From: [Flexibacter] sp. ATCC 35103
GTDB taxonomy: Bacteria > Bacteroidota > Bacteroidia > Flavobacteriales > Flavobacteriaceae
Direction of reading: 5' to 3'
Assembly (NCBI RefSeq): GCF_001975985.1
Contig: NZ_MTQF01000003.1
Location: forward strand, 369,385-433,384
Length of the DNA: 64,000 nt
The first letter of the stretch is position 1. Each line of letters begins with the position of its first letter. This document shows, in pieces, positions 25,122 to 34,033 of the stretch. A program made the translations under genes and the position numbers. The notes beneath the pieces are model-generated. The model saw only the letters and a program-made list of their open reading frames with translations. It had not been told where the DNA came from and did not search any database.

Positions 25122-26030
25122 ATGATACAAGAAACAGATTTTGAAGTAATTATTGTTGGAGGAAGTTACAGCGGACTTTCGGCTGCCATGAGCTTAGGAC
25201 GTTCGCTGCGACAGGTTTTAGTGATTGACAGTGGATTGCCCTGCAACAGACAAACGCCACATTCGCATAATTTTATTACACATGATGGTGAGAAACCTGC
25301 CGTTATTTCGGCAAAAGCCAAAATACAAGTAGACTTTTATGATACTGTCCAATTTTATAACGGACTTGCCATAAGTGCTGTTAAAACTGAAAACGGCTTT
25401 GAAATCAAAACTGAATCAGGAAAAATCTTCACCTCTAAAAAACTATTATTTGCAACAGGAGTAAAAGATTTGCTTCCGGAAATTCCAGGATTTGCTGAAT
25501 GCTGGGGAATTTCGGTTATACATTGTCCGTATTGCCACGGTTATGAAGTCAAAAAAGAAAAAACTGCCATTATTGCGAATGGCGAAATGGGATTTGAATT
25601 TGCCAAACTGATTTCTAATTGGACAAAAGATCTCAGCGTATTAACCAATGGAAAATCGACCTTATCTCCGGAAGAAACATTGATCTTGCAACAACATAAT
25701 ATTGATATTATTGAAGATGAAATTGATTCTTTTGAACATGAAAATGGAAATATTGAGAATATTGTTTTTAAAAACCAATCAAAAATCACAATAAAAGCTA
25801 TTTATGCCAGACCTCCTTTTGAACAGCATTGTCATTTACCGGAAAGTTTAGGTTGCGAATTGACCCAACAAGGTTTGCTGAAAGTCGATGCCATGCAAAA
25901 AACAAATATTACCGGAATCTATGCGAGCGGCGATTGCACAACTCAAATGCGATCTGTGGCAATTGCGGTTTCTACAGGATCTTTTGCGGGAGCAGTAATT
26001 AATAAAGAGCTTATTGACGAAAATTTTTAA
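25122..26030 (+). CDS. FAD/NAD(P)-dependent oxidoreductase, thioredoxin-reductase-like
   Basis: A 302-residue flavoprotein. The FAD Rossmann loop is IIVGGSYSGLSAAMSLGRS. The redox-active CPYC motif sits in HCPYCHGYEVK. The C-terminal FAD contact is ASGDCTTQMRSVAIAVSTGS. It resembles thioredoxin reductase in length and order but the NADPH domain is divergent, so the electron acceptor is unknown. The gene follows the MerC-domain gene by ten bases and ends at a terminator. A role in reducing a metal-thiol partner is plausible. Confidence 0.85.
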   Translation: MIQETDFEVIIVGGSYSGLSAAMSLGRSLRQVLVIDSGLPCNRQTPHSHNFITHDGEKPAVISAKAKIQVDFYDTVQFYNGLAISAVKTENGFEIKTESGKIFTSKKLLFATGVKDLLPEIPGFAECWGISVIHCPYCHGYEVKKEKTAIIANGEMGFEFAKLISNWTKDLSVLTNGKSTLSPEETLILQQHNIDIIEDEIDSFEHENGNIENIVFKNQSKITIKAIYARPPFEQHCHLPESLGCELTQQGLLKVDAMQKTNITGIYASGDCTTQMRSVAIAVSTGSFAGAVINKELIDENF

Positions 26031-26067
26031 GCTTTTTTGCATAGGAATAATATTGAATTACAAATGG

Positions 26068-26106
26068 GCTTTAGTCAAACTTATAAGATTTGACTAAAGC
26101 TTTTTT
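26068..26106 (+). terminator. Rho-independent terminator of the merC-oxidoreductase unit
   Basis: A perfect 12-bp stem, GCTTTAGTCAAA (26068-26079) with TTTGACTAAAGC (26089-26100), then six T. It separates the oxidoreductase from the TonB receptor, which therefore needs its own promoter. Confidence 0.9.
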
Positions 26107-26298
26107 CGGTGCTGTTTATATTCTCATTCAGCTAAAGCTGCACGCTTTTCAAGCTTAATAAAAACTTTTTCGCCTTATTTCAATTTGCTTAAATAGAAAT
26201 ATAACATATTGAAGTGAATTGAATTATAAATTTATAAATGTAAAGTCATTATTTGTCAAATTTAATTTTTAGTTTTGTCTAAATTTAATTTTATAATA

Positions 26299-28560
26299 AT
26301 GAAAAAACTATTTTTGATATTGCTTTTGTTTGGTTTACAAATTTCGTTTGCACAAGAAACTACTTCTATTTCAGGTTTTGTATCTGGTGAAGGACGGAAA
26401 TTGCAGCTGGTAAATGTTCATTTATTAGGAACAAAATACAAAGCAGTTACGGATAGTTTGGGATATTATAAATTAGAAAATGTTGCGATTGGCAATTATA
26501 CCGTTCAGGTTTCTCAAATGGGATTTCAGACTTTGAAAAAGAAAATAGAAGTCATTAAAGATTCTATTCAGTCGTATGATTTTGAATTGACGGATAACGA
26601 AAACCAACTGAACGAAGTTGTGGTTTCCGGAACTTTAAAAGCGGTAAAAAGATTGGAAAGTGCTGTTCCGGTTGAGGTTTATTCACCGGTTTTCTTCAAA
26701 AGAAACCCAACTCCAAGTATTTATGAAGCACTTCAGAATATAAACGGTGTGCGTCCGCAGCTGAATTGTGGTGTTTGTAATACGGGAGATATTCACATTA
26801 ACGGATTGGAAGGACCTTATACTCTGGTTTTAATTGACGGAATGCCAATTGTGAGCAGCCTTTCAACGGTTTATGGTTTATCCGGAATTCCTAATTCACT
26901 AGTAGAACGTATCGAAATCGTAAAAGGTCCGGCATCTTCTCTTTACGGAAGTGAAGCTGTTGGAGGTTTGATTAACATTATTACGAAGAATCCAATAAAT
27001 GCGCCTTTGTTTTCGGCAGATGTTTTTACGACTTCATATTTAGAAACGAATGTTGATTTGGGAATGAAATTTAATCCAACAAAAAAATCGACAACGCTTT
27101 TAGGAGTCAACTACTTCGATTACAATCAGATTGTGGATAAAGATAAGGACGGATTTACTGATGTGACACTTTCGCAAAGGATTTCAGTTTTTAATAAATG
27201 GAGTTTTCAAAGGGAAAATAATCGTTTGTTTACAATCGCAGCACGAGGAATGTACGAAGATCGATGGGGCGGAGACGTACGTTGGGGAAAGAAGTATCGT
27301 GGAGGTGATGAAATTTACGGCGAAAGTATTTATACCAAAAGAGGCGAATTGATAGGAAGTTATCAATTGCCATTTGAAGAAAAACTAATGCTTTCGTTCT
27401 CAGGAAATGTACATTATCAGGACAGTCGTTATGGAACAACTTCATACATTGCCAATCAAAAAATAGGTTTCCTTCAATTAACCTGGGATAAAAAGATTGG
27501 CCGCAATGATTTTCTTGCCGGAATTGCCAATCGATATTCATATTATGACGATAATACTACATCCACAAAAGAAGCGGAAAGTACGTGGCTACCGGGAATT
27601 TTTATTCAGGATGAAATTACGCTTTCTCCAAAAAGTCAGGTTTTGTTAGGAATGCGTTATGATTATAATTCGATTCACGGTTCTATTTATACGCCAAGAG
27701 TAGCGTATCGATGGAAAGCGAATGAAAACACGATTTTCCGTTTCAATGCCGGAACAGGATTTCGTGTCGTGAATTTATTTACCGAAGATCACGCTGCACT
27801 TACAGGTTCGAGAGATGTTGTGCTTAAAAGCAATTTAAAACCGGAACAGTCTATAAATGCGAACTTGAATTACATTCAGAAAATAAACTTTACTAACGGA
27901 ATTTTTATAGGCATTGAAACAACGGCTTTTTATACCCGTTTCAGCAATAAGATTATATCAGATTATGAAACTGATCCTAATAAAATCGTCTATGACAACA
28001 TTAACGGTTATGCCATAAGCCAGGGAATCAGCACGAATGTTGATGTTAACTTTCCAACAGGATTAAAAATGATTTTAGGCGCAACGGTTTTAGACAACAA
28101 AAATGTTGAAAACGGAATCTCACAAACTCCTTTTTTAACCGAAAAGTTTACAGGAACCTGGAGCATTTCATATAAAATAGAGCCTTGGAATTTATTACTG
28201 GATTATACAGGCAACGTTTACAGTCCAATGAAATTGCCTTTACTGAGTGATTTAGATCCAAGAAGTCCAAAATCGCCTTGGTATAGTATTCAGAATATTC
28301 AGTTTACTTATTTTGGATGGAAGAATTTTGAATTATACGGCGGTATAAAAAACCTGTTAAACTTTACGCCAAAACAGAATAATCCGTTTTTGATTTCCAG
28401 AACCCAGGATCCTTTTGATAAAAATGTTCAATATGATTCGGCCGGAAAAGTTTTGGTTACACCGGATAATCCGTACGGTTTGACTTTTGATACGACTTAT
28501 GTGTATGGACAAAACCAAACCATTCGCGGTTTTTTTGGTTTGAGATATACTTTGAGGTAA
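26299..28560 (+). CDS. TonB-dependent outer-membrane receptor
   Basis: A 753-residue receptor. The start is the ATG at 26299 (MKKLFLILLLFGLQISFAQ, a signal peptide); an upstream TTG frame start is spurious. Residues about 25-105 are a carboxypeptidase-regulatory-like domain (SISGFVSGEGRKLQLVNVHL). The plug follows (LIDGMPIVSSLSTVYGLSGI, RIEIVKGPASSLYGSEAVGG), then the barrel ending in FFGLRYTLR. The plug contains an unusual paired cysteine, LNCGVCNTGD. The neighbours (MerC protein, Zur-like regulator) suggest a zinc or other metal-complex substrate rather than a siderophore. This is inference. Confidence 0.93.
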   Translation: MKKLFLILLLFGLQISFAQETTSISGFVSGEGRKLQLVNVHLLGTKYKAVTDSLGYYKLENVAIGNYTVQVSQMGFQTLKKKIEVIKDSIQSYDFELTDNENQLNEVVVSGTLKAVKRLESAVPVEVYSPVFFKRNPTPSIYEALQNINGVRPQLNCGVCNTGDIHINGLEGPYTLVLIDGMPIVSSLSTVYGLSGIPNSLVERIEIVKGPASSLYGSEAVGGLINIITKNPINAPLFSADVFTTSYLETNVDLGMKFNPTKKSTTLLGVNYFDYNQIVDKDKDGFTDVTLSQRISVFNKWSFQRENNRLFTIAARGMYEDRWGGDVRWGKKYRGGDEIYGESIYTKRGELIGSYQLPFEEKLMLSFSGNVHYQDSRYGTTSYIANQKIGFLQLTWDKKIGRNDFLAGIANRYSYYDDNTTSTKEAESTWLPGIFIQDEITLSPKSQVLLGMRYDYNSIHGSIYTPRVAYRWKANENTIFRFNAGTGFRVVNLFTEDHAALTGSRDVVLKSNLKPEQSINANLNYIQKINFTNGIFIGIETTAFYTRFSNKIISDYETDPNKIVYDNINGYAISQGISTNVDVNFPTGLKMILGATVLDNKNVENGISQTPFLTEKFTGTWSISYKIEPWNLLLDYTGNVYSPMKLPLLSDLDPRSPKSPWYSIQNIQFTYFGWKNFELYGGIKNLLNFTPKQNNPFLISRTQDPFDKNVQYDSAGKVLVTPDNPYGLTFDTTYVYGQNQTIRGFFGLRYTLR

Positions 28561-28670
28561 ATTTAATACCACAGATTATATGGATTTAAATGGATTTCTT
28601 TGGTACATAGATTGCCCACGGATTTTACTGATTAAACGGGTTTTCACGGATTTTTATTTTTGACTAACAT

Positions 28671-28737
28671 TTGTCAGGCTGAGCGAAGTCGAAGCCTGCT
28701 ACAATTTACAAGCCTTCGACTTCGCTCAGGATGACAA
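28671..28737. repeat. GGCTGAGCGAAGTCGAAGCC inverted repeat, full copy
   Basis: The left arm, 28671-28695, is TTGTCAGGCTGAGCGAAGTC and continuing. The right arm, 28709-28737, reads AGCCTTCGACTTCGCTCAGG then ATGACAA. The arms match at about 24 of 27 positions. It forms a long hairpin between two genes. Left-arm copies occur at 21329 and a partial right-arm-like sequence at 30193-30209. Confidence 0.85.
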
Positions 28738-28780
28738 TAGGAGTTAAATCCTTTTTATTTCCGCAGACAATAAAAAACAA

Positions 28781-29245
28781 ATGAAAAAGCTAATACTATT
28801 TATAATCTTCTTCAGTATAACTTCAACAGGATTCTGCCAACTCAAAGGCAGATCTTTTGAGGTCGTTGATAGTTTACAGCAAATTCAAAAGAAAAAAATA
28901 ATTGTTTTTATACATACAGATTGGTGTAAGTTTTGTCAAAGAATGAAGCAAACGACTTTCAAAAATCAGGAAATCATCGAAAAACTGAACTCAGATTTTT
29001 ATTTTGTCGATTTTAATGCCGAAGAAAAACGAGATGTTAGGTTTAACAATCAAATATTTAAATATAAACCTTCGGGAAATAATGTAGGCGTTCATGAATT
29101 GGCTTTGCAATTAGGAACTATAAACAATCAAATCGTATATCCGGTTTTGTGTGTTTTGAATGAAAAACGAGAAATTATCTTACAATATAATAACTATCTT
29201 AATCCAAAGGATTTTAAGGCTCTTTTAGAAAAATTGAGTGAATAA
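28781..29245 (+). CDS. Exported thioredoxin-fold protein
   Basis: A 154-residue protein with signal peptide MKKLILFIIFFSITSTGFCQ. The thioredoxin-like core has the active site WCKFC in IVFIHTDWCKFCQRMKQTTF, and VYPVLCVLNEKREIIL gives the following strands with cis-Pro. It is periplasmic, probably a disulfide reductase or isomerase of the DUF255/thioredoxin_7 group. It lies upstream of the lycopene cyclase with an 18-base gap. They may be co-transcribed, though no shared function is apparent. Confidence 0.85.
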   Translation: MKKLILFIIFFSITSTGFCQLKGRSFEVVDSLQQIQKKKIIVFIHTDWCKFCQRMKQTTFKNQEIIEKLNSDFYFVDFNAEEKRDVRFNNQIFKYKPSGNNVGVHELALQLGTINNQIVYPVLCVLNEKREIILQYNNYLNPKDFKALLEKLSE

Positions 29246-29263
29246 AATTCATTATTTTTGAGA

Positions 29264-30466
29264 ATGAATTCTTCGCAAATCCAACACTTCAGTTACATCT
29301 TTACCGGAACGGGTTTATCTGCCTTGATGACCGTTTATAAAATGGTATTGTCCGGGAAATTCTCTAATAAATCCATTTTACTGTTAGACCAGGATTCAAA
29401 AAAAACAAATGACAGAACCTGGTGCTTTTGGTCAAAAGAGGAAACGTTATGGAATTCGATTGTTTTCAAAAAATGGGATTCGGCTTTGTTTGCCTATGAA
29501 GATTTTAAACGGGATTTAAATCTCGAACCCTATAAATACAATCAAATCAAAGGATTGGATTTTTATAATTTTGTTTTCGAAACTCTTTCTAAATATTCAA
29601 ATATTACTTTTTCAAATGAAAAAGTAACAGATATCAACGAACTTGAAACGCATGTTTTTGTAGGTACTGAAGTGAACAGATATACTTGTGATTATTTATT
29701 CAATAGTATTTATACCAAAGCTTTTGCTTTAAGTCAAACGAAATATCCGGTTTTGCAACAACACTTCTTGGGCTGGTTTGTAAAAACCGAAGTTGAGGTT
29801 TTTAATCCTGAAGAGGCAACATTCATGGATTTTTCGGTTGAACAAAGAGGCAATACACGTTTTATGTATGTTTTGCCAATTTCTAAAACCGAAGCTTTAG
29901 TTGAATATACGTTGTTTTCAGAAAATCTGCTTTCAAAAGAAGAATATGAAAACGAGATTCAGATTTACTTAAAGAACTTAGGAGTTGATCGATATGAAAT
30001 TATTGAGAAGGAACAGGGAAGTATTCCTATGACATCTTATCCTTTTTGGAAAAAAAATACCAAACGTGTTCTAAATATAGGAACTGCCGGCGGATGGACA
30101 AAAGCTAGTACGGGTTATACCTTTAGAAATTCGGATAAAAAATCTGATAAATTGGTTGAGTTTCTTTCCGTCACTACTCCTGAAGCTTCGGGATCGCTCA
30201 GAATGTCATCTTTCTATAAAAAAAACCGATTTTGGTTTTATGATTTATTGCTTTTGGATATTCTGCATCGCCATAATGAATTGGGAAGTGTTATTTTTTC
30301 ATCCATGTTCAAAAAAGGAAATCCTGCTCTGATCTTTACTTTTCTGGATGAAGAAACCAGTTTATCAGAAGATCTAAAAGTGATTTTAAAATGTCCTAAA
30401 ATGCCGTTTATCAAAGCGTTGTTTCGGGTGATGTTCAAAAAAAAAAAATGTTTAGGCATATTGTAG
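29264..30466 (+). CDS. crtY: Lycopene beta-cyclase (CrtY type)
   Basis: Cyclises lycopene to beta-carotene on the way to flavobacterial yellow carotenoids. The start is ATG 29264 (MNSSQIQHFSYIFTGTGLSA, the dinucleotide-binding fold). The CrtY signatures NDRTWCFWSKEE, GGWTKASTGYTFRN and FWFYDLLLLDIL are visible. Residues between VEFL and YKKNRFWFYD are longer than I expect, and the DNA there looks like a palindromic repeat insertion (30179-30210). The end is a run of twelve A (30437-30448) and KKKKCLGIL. A frameshift there would extend the protein, so the true C-terminus is uncertain. No other crt gene is in the window. Confidence 0.88.
   Translation: MNSSQIQHFSYIFTGTGLSALMTVYKMVLSGKFSNKSILLLDQDSKKTNDRTWCFWSKEETLWNSIVFKKWDSALFAYEDFKRDLNLEPYKYNQIKGLDFYNFVFETLSKYSNITFSNEKVTDINELETHVFVGTEVNRYTCDYLFNSIYTKAFALSQTKYPVLQQHFLGWFVKTEVEVFNPEEATFMDFSVEQRGNTRFMYVLPISKTEALVEYTLFSENLLSKEEYENEIQIYLKNLGVDRYEIIEKEQGSIPMTSYPFWKKNTKRVLNIGTAGGWTKASTGYTFRNSDKKSDKLVEFLSVTTPEASGSLRMSSFYKKNRFWFYDLLLLDILHRHNELGSVIFSSMFKKGNPALIFTFLDEETSLSEDLKVILKCPKMPFIKALFRVMFKKKKCLGIL
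30179..30210. repeat. Palindromic-element-like insertion inside crtY
   Basis: CCTGAAGCTTCGGG (30179-30192) differs from the palindrome at 21207 by one base. The following ATCGCTCAGAATGTCAT resembles TTCGCTCAGGATGACAAT of the repeat at 28671-28737. The reading frame stays open through it (TPEASGSLRMSS). Confidence 0.5.
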
Positions 30467-30627
30467 CAGATCTTCTTTTCGTTTTTATTAGTATAAAATT
30501 CAAATAAAAACGGGTGCTTATCAGTCTAAATCCGCAAAATCTGCGGGCAATTTATAAAACAGCAAAATATCAATCGAACTATAACAAAACTTTATACTTC
30601 AAATTAAGTAGTTGCGAGTAAACTTTG

Positions 30628-30635
30628 TAACTTTG
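30628..30635 (+). promoter_or_regulatory. Candidate -7 element for brxA
   Basis: TAACTTTG, 33 bases before the ATG at 30669, fits TAnnTTTG. The nearest TTG upstream is closer than the usual 19-21 bases, so the -33 element is unclear. Confidence 0.45.
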
Positions 30636-30668
30636 CAGTTCAAAAGTAAAATTTAAAAATAAAGAAAT

Positions 30669-31079
30669 ATGTATCCAGAAGAAATGGTAAAACCAATGCA
30701 AGCTGAATTAACAGTTGCAGGTTTTCAAGATTTACATAGTGCTGACGCTGTAGATAATGCTATCAAAGCTGAAGGTACCACTTTAGTTGTTGTAAACTCT
30801 GTTTGTGGTTGTGCTGCAAGAAATGCACGTCCGGGAGCAAAAATGAGTTTAGAAGGAGCTAAAAAACCAGATCACTTAATTACTGTTTTTGCTGGCGTTG
30901 ACAAAGAAGCTGTAGATGCTGCAAGACAACATATGTTCCCTTTTCCTCCATCATCGCCATCTATGGCTTTGTTCAAAAACGGAGAATTGGTTCACATGTT
31001 AGAGCGTCACCACATCGAAGGTCGTCCAGCTGAATTAATCGCTGAGAACTTGCAAGACGCGTTTAACGAGTTTTGTTAA
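30669..31079 (+). CDS. brxA: Bacilliredoxin (BrxA/BrxB, YphP/YqiW family)
   Basis: A 136-residue protein of the family that removes bacillithiol from S-bacillithiolated proteins. It has the N-terminal YPEEMVKPMQAEL and the CGC active site at residues 46-48 (VVNSVCGCAARNARPG). FPPSSPSMALFKNGELVHMLERHHIEGR is split by conserved prolines. A CxC motif with this context is diagnostic. It implies that this bacterium makes bacillithiol or a related thiol. It is monocistronic with a terminator at 31127. Confidence 0.92.
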   Translation: MYPEEMVKPMQAELTVAGFQDLHSADAVDNAIKAEGTTLVVVNSVCGCAARNARPGAKMSLEGAKKPDHLITVFAGVDKEAVDAARQHMFPFPPSSPSMALFKNGELVHMLERHHIEGRPAELIAENLQDAFNEFC

Positions 31080-31085
31080 TTTTTA

Positions 31086-31118
31086 AGCTGCTGAGGTTCT
31101 AAGTAACTAAGGTTATAA
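31086..31118. repeat. GGTTCTAAGTAACTAAGG repeat
   Basis: GCTGCTGAGGTTCTAAGTAACTAAGGTTATAAG is related to the 21-bp inverted repeat at 22244-22322. A mate in the opposite sense, CTTAGAAACTTAGAGTC...CTTAGAACCTTA, is at 31254-31290. Confidence 0.55.
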
Positions 31119-31126
31119 GTTTATAT

Positions 31127-31155
31127 AAAGACTGTCTTTTAGGCAGTCTTTTTTA
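31127..31155 (+). terminator. Rho-independent terminator after brxA
   Basis: AAAGACTG (31127-31134) pairs with CAGTCTTT (31144-31151) and runs into six T. Confidence 0.85.
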
Positions 31156-31271
31156 TTTAAAGCTAATAGCTGTCCAAAAGTATGCCGCTACCATCTGGGT
31201 TAAAAATTAAACTATTTAAAATGTTTAAATCTTATTTTAGAGTTTTAGCGAAAACTTAGAAACTTAGAGTC

Positions 31272-31303
31272 TTTGCATCTTAGAACCTTATTTAGTACCT
31301 TTG
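31272..31303 (+). promoter_or_regulatory. trhO: Promoter of the trhO-trhP-ferredoxin unit
   Basis: TTTG (31272-31275), 20 bases, then TACCTTTG (31296-31303). This is a full Bacteroidota sigma-ABfr-type promoter with ideal spacing, 42 bases before the trhO ATG. Confidence 0.75.
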
Positions 31304-31345
31304 CCGCTTAAAAAATAATTTCTAAACTTAAAAACTGTTTATAGC

Positions 31346-32704
31346 ATGCAACTGTATAACACTTTAAGCGCAGAAGAAAGAGCCATCATGATCGATGATG
31401 CCGGTAAACAACGACTAACGTTGTCTTTCTATGCGTATGCCAAAATTCAAGATCCCAAAAAATTTCGCGATGATTTATTTGTAGCCTGGAATAAGCTCGA
31501 TGCTTTAGGCCGAATTTACGTTGCCACTGAAGGAATAAATGCTCAGATGAGTATTCCTGAAGAAAATTTGGAGACTTTTAGAGCAACTCTGGAAGTTTAT
31601 GATTTTATGAAAGGCATTCGGTTGAACGAAGCGGTTGAACATGATGATCATTCATTTTTAAAACTAACTATTAAAGTTCGTGATAAAATCGTTGCCGACG
31701 GTTTAAACGACGAAACTTTTGATGTAACTAATATTGGCGTTCACTTGAAAGCCAAAGAATTCAACGAAATCCTTGATGATCCAAACACGATTGTAGTAGA
31801 TTTTAGAAATCATTACGAAAGTGAAGTTGGTCATTTTAAAGGTGCAATTACTCCGGATGTTGAAACATTTAGAGAAAGTTTACCAATAATAAACGATCAG
31901 CTTCAAAATCATAAAGAAGATAAAAATCTGGTAATGTATTGTACCGGAGGAATTCGTTGTGAGAAAGCCAGTGCTTACTTTAAACATCAGGGTTTTAAAA
32001 ATGTTTTTCAGTTAGAAGGCGGAATCATCAATTACGCGAAACAAATTGAAGCAGAAGGTTTAGAAAGTAAATTCATTGGAAAAAACTTTGTATTTGATAA
32101 TCGCCTTGGTGAGAGAATTACCGAAGATATTATTTCGCAATGCCACCAATGTGGAAAACCTTGCGACAATCACACCAATTGCGAAAATGACGGATGCCAT
32201 TTGTTATTTATTCAGTGTGATGAATGTAAAACTGCCATGGAAAACTGCTGCTCTACAGAATGTCTTGAGGTTATCCATATGCCTTTGGTAGATCAGGTAA
32301 GATTAAGAACCGGAAAGCAAGTTGGAAATAAAGTTTTCAGAAAAGGAAAATCGGATAGTTTGAAATTCAAGCATTCCGGCGAATTACCAAATACTGCCTT
32401 AGCTACTGCAGAAAAACCACTTGATATTCGCCAGAAAATAAAAGTTAAAAAAGTACTTATTGGTAAAGCGGAGCATTATTATGTAAAAGCACAAGTTGGT
32501 CTTTTTACTATTGAAAATCAGGAATTAAATGCAGGTGATAAAATCTTAATTTCCGGACCAACTACAGGAAATCAGGAATTGATTTTACACAAAATGATCG
32601 TTAATGAAGCAGAAGCCACTACTGCTAAAATTGGTGATCGTGTTACTTTTGAAGTCCCATTCAGAATAAGATTGTCAGATAAAATATATAAGATTTTAGA
32701 ATAA
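31346..32704 (+). CDS. trhO: tRNA uridine(34) hydroxylase TrhO with an extra C-terminal domain
   Basis: TrhO (YceA) hydroxylates U34 of tRNA to 5-hydroxyuridine with O2. Residues 1-130 are the N-terminal acylphosphatase-like domain (YVATEGINAQMS). Residues 135-235 are the rhodanese domain with catalytic Cys199 in MYCTGGIRCEK. A Cys-rich zinc-ribbon-like part follows (CHQCGKPCDNHTNCENDGCH, CDECKTAMENCC). E. coli TrhO has about 350 residues; this one has 452. The extra tail, about 370-452, aligns with the C-terminus of the next gene, TrhP (about 43 identities in 83 by hand). This domain addition is the oddest feature of the locus. Confidence 0.92.
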   Translation: MQLYNTLSAEERAIMIDDAGKQRLTLSFYAYAKIQDPKKFRDDLFVAWNKLDALGRIYVATEGINAQMSIPEENLETFRATLEVYDFMKGIRLNEAVEHDDHSFLKLTIKVRDKIVADGLNDETFDVTNIGVHLKAKEFNEILDDPNTIVVDFRNHYESEVGHFKGAITPDVETFRESLPIINDQLQNHKEDKNLVMYCTGGIRCEKASAYFKHQGFKNVFQLEGGIINYAKQIEAEGLESKFIGKNFVFDNRLGERITEDIISQCHQCGKPCDNHTNCENDGCHLLFIQCDECKTAMENCCSTECLEVIHMPLVDQVRLRTGKQVGNKVFRKGKSDSLKFKHSGELPNTALATAEKPLDIRQKIKVKKVLIGKAEHYYVKAQVGLFTIENQELNAGDKILISGPTTGNQELILHKMIVNEAEATTAKIGDRVTFEVPFRIRLSDKIYKILE

Positions 32705-32791
32705 AATTAGTATTAGTGCGAAACTTTAGCACGTTCAAATACCACATAAAGTTAATTTTTAGAGAAAAAAATAAGCTTTAAATTAATTCCA

Positions 32792-34033
32792 ATGACAATA
32801 AATAATAAAATTGAACTTATGGCTCCCGCCGGGAGCTTTGAGTCACTTCAGGCTGCGCTCGATAATGGCGCTGATTCGATCTATTTTGGTGTAGAACAAC
32901 TCAATATGCGTGCGCGTTCAACGGTAAATTTTACTATGGATGACTTGCATGAAATTGCCAATCGTTGCGAAGCTAAAAAAGTACGAAGTTATCTTACTTT
33001 GAACACGATTATTTACGATCATGATTTATCTGTTGTAAAAACATTGCTGAATAAAGCTAAAGAAGCAAATATTACCGCTGTGATTGCATCTGATCAGGCA
33101 GTAATTGCTATGGCAAGAACGATTGGTATGGAAGTTCATATTTCAACACAATTGAATATAACCAACATTGAAACGATAAAGTTTTACAGTTTGTTTGCTG
33201 ATACTATGGTTTTAAGTCGTGAATTAAGTTTACGTCAGGTAAAAAGTATCACAGATCAAATTGTGAAAGAACAGATAAAAGGCCCAAACGGGAATTTAGT
33301 AGAAATAGAAATCTTTGGACATGGAGCTTTGTGTATGGCAGTTTCTGGAAAGTGCTATTTGAGTCTGCATTCGCATAATTCATCTGCAAATCGTGGAGCC
33401 TGCAAACAAAACTGTCGTAAAAAATATACCGTTATTGATCAGGAAACAGGTTTCGAAATCGAACTGGATAATGAATATATGATGTCACCTAAAGATTTAT
33501 GTACACTGGATTTTCTTGATCAGGTAATCGATTCCGGAATTCAGGTCTTAAAAATAGAAGGTCGCGGTCGTGCTCCTGAATATGTGGCAACAGTAATCAA
33601 AACGTATCGGGAAGCTATTGATGCCTATTATGGTAAAACATTCTCTAAAGAGAAAGTTTCTATTTGGATGGAAGCATTGAATGCGGTTTACAATCGTGGC
33701 TTTTGGTCTGGATATTATTTAGGACAGGAATTAGGAGAGTGGAGTGATATTCCTGGATCTGCTGCAACACAGAAAAAGGTTTATGTGGGAAAAGGAACCC
33801 ATTATTTTCCCAAAGCAGAAGTAGGACAATTTAAAATCGAAGCTTACGATATAAAAATTGGAGACAAGATTTTAGTTACCGGTCCAAGTACAGGTGCTAA
33901 GGAAATGGTAATTGATGAAATGTTTGTAAATGATATAGTGTCTGAAAAAGCAACAAAAGGGGATGACTGCACTTTTAAAATGCCTTTTCGAATCAGAATG
34001 TCTGATAAATTATATAAAATCGTCGAGGCATAA
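32792..34033 (+). CDS. trhP: tRNA 5-hydroxyuridine synthesis protein TrhP (U32 peptidase family)
   Basis: A U32-family iron-sulfur protein of 413 residues. It is the counterpart of E. coli YegQ/TrhP, which makes 5-hydroxyuridine in an O2-independent, prephenate-dependent way. MAPAGSFESLQAALDNGADS and STQLNITN start the barrel. The U32 signature EIFGHGALCMAVSGKCYLS has Cys181 and Cys188, then RGACKQNCRKKY with Cys204 and Cys208. Residues 330-413 are a small beta-barrel-like tail with near-homologous copy in TrhO. It lies 87 bases after trhO and overlaps the ferredoxin start by one base, so the three form one operon. Confidence 0.9.
   Translation: MTINNKIELMAPAGSFESLQAALDNGADSIYFGVEQLNMRARSTVNFTMDDLHEIANRCEAKKVRSYLTLNTIIYDHDLSVVKTLLNKAKEANITAVIASDQAVIAMARTIGMEVHISTQLNITNIETIKFYSLFADTMVLSRELSLRQVKSITDQIVKEQIKGPNGNLVEIEIFGHGALCMAVSGKCYLSLHSHNSSANRGACKQNCRKKYTVIDQETGFEIELDNEYMMSPKDLCTLDFLDQVIDSGIQVLKIEGRGRAPEYVATVIKTYREAIDAYYGKTFSKEKVSIWMEALNAVYNRGFWSGYYLGQELGEWSDIPGSAATQKKVYVGKGTHYFPKAEVGQFKIEAYDIKIGDKILVTGPSTGAKEMVIDEMFVNDIVSEKATKGDDCTFKMPFRIRMSDKLYKIVEA

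Noticed and set aside
26275..26298. TTG start upstream of the TonB receptor
   Set aside because: The signal peptide begins at ATG 26299 and no ribosome signal supports the TTG.
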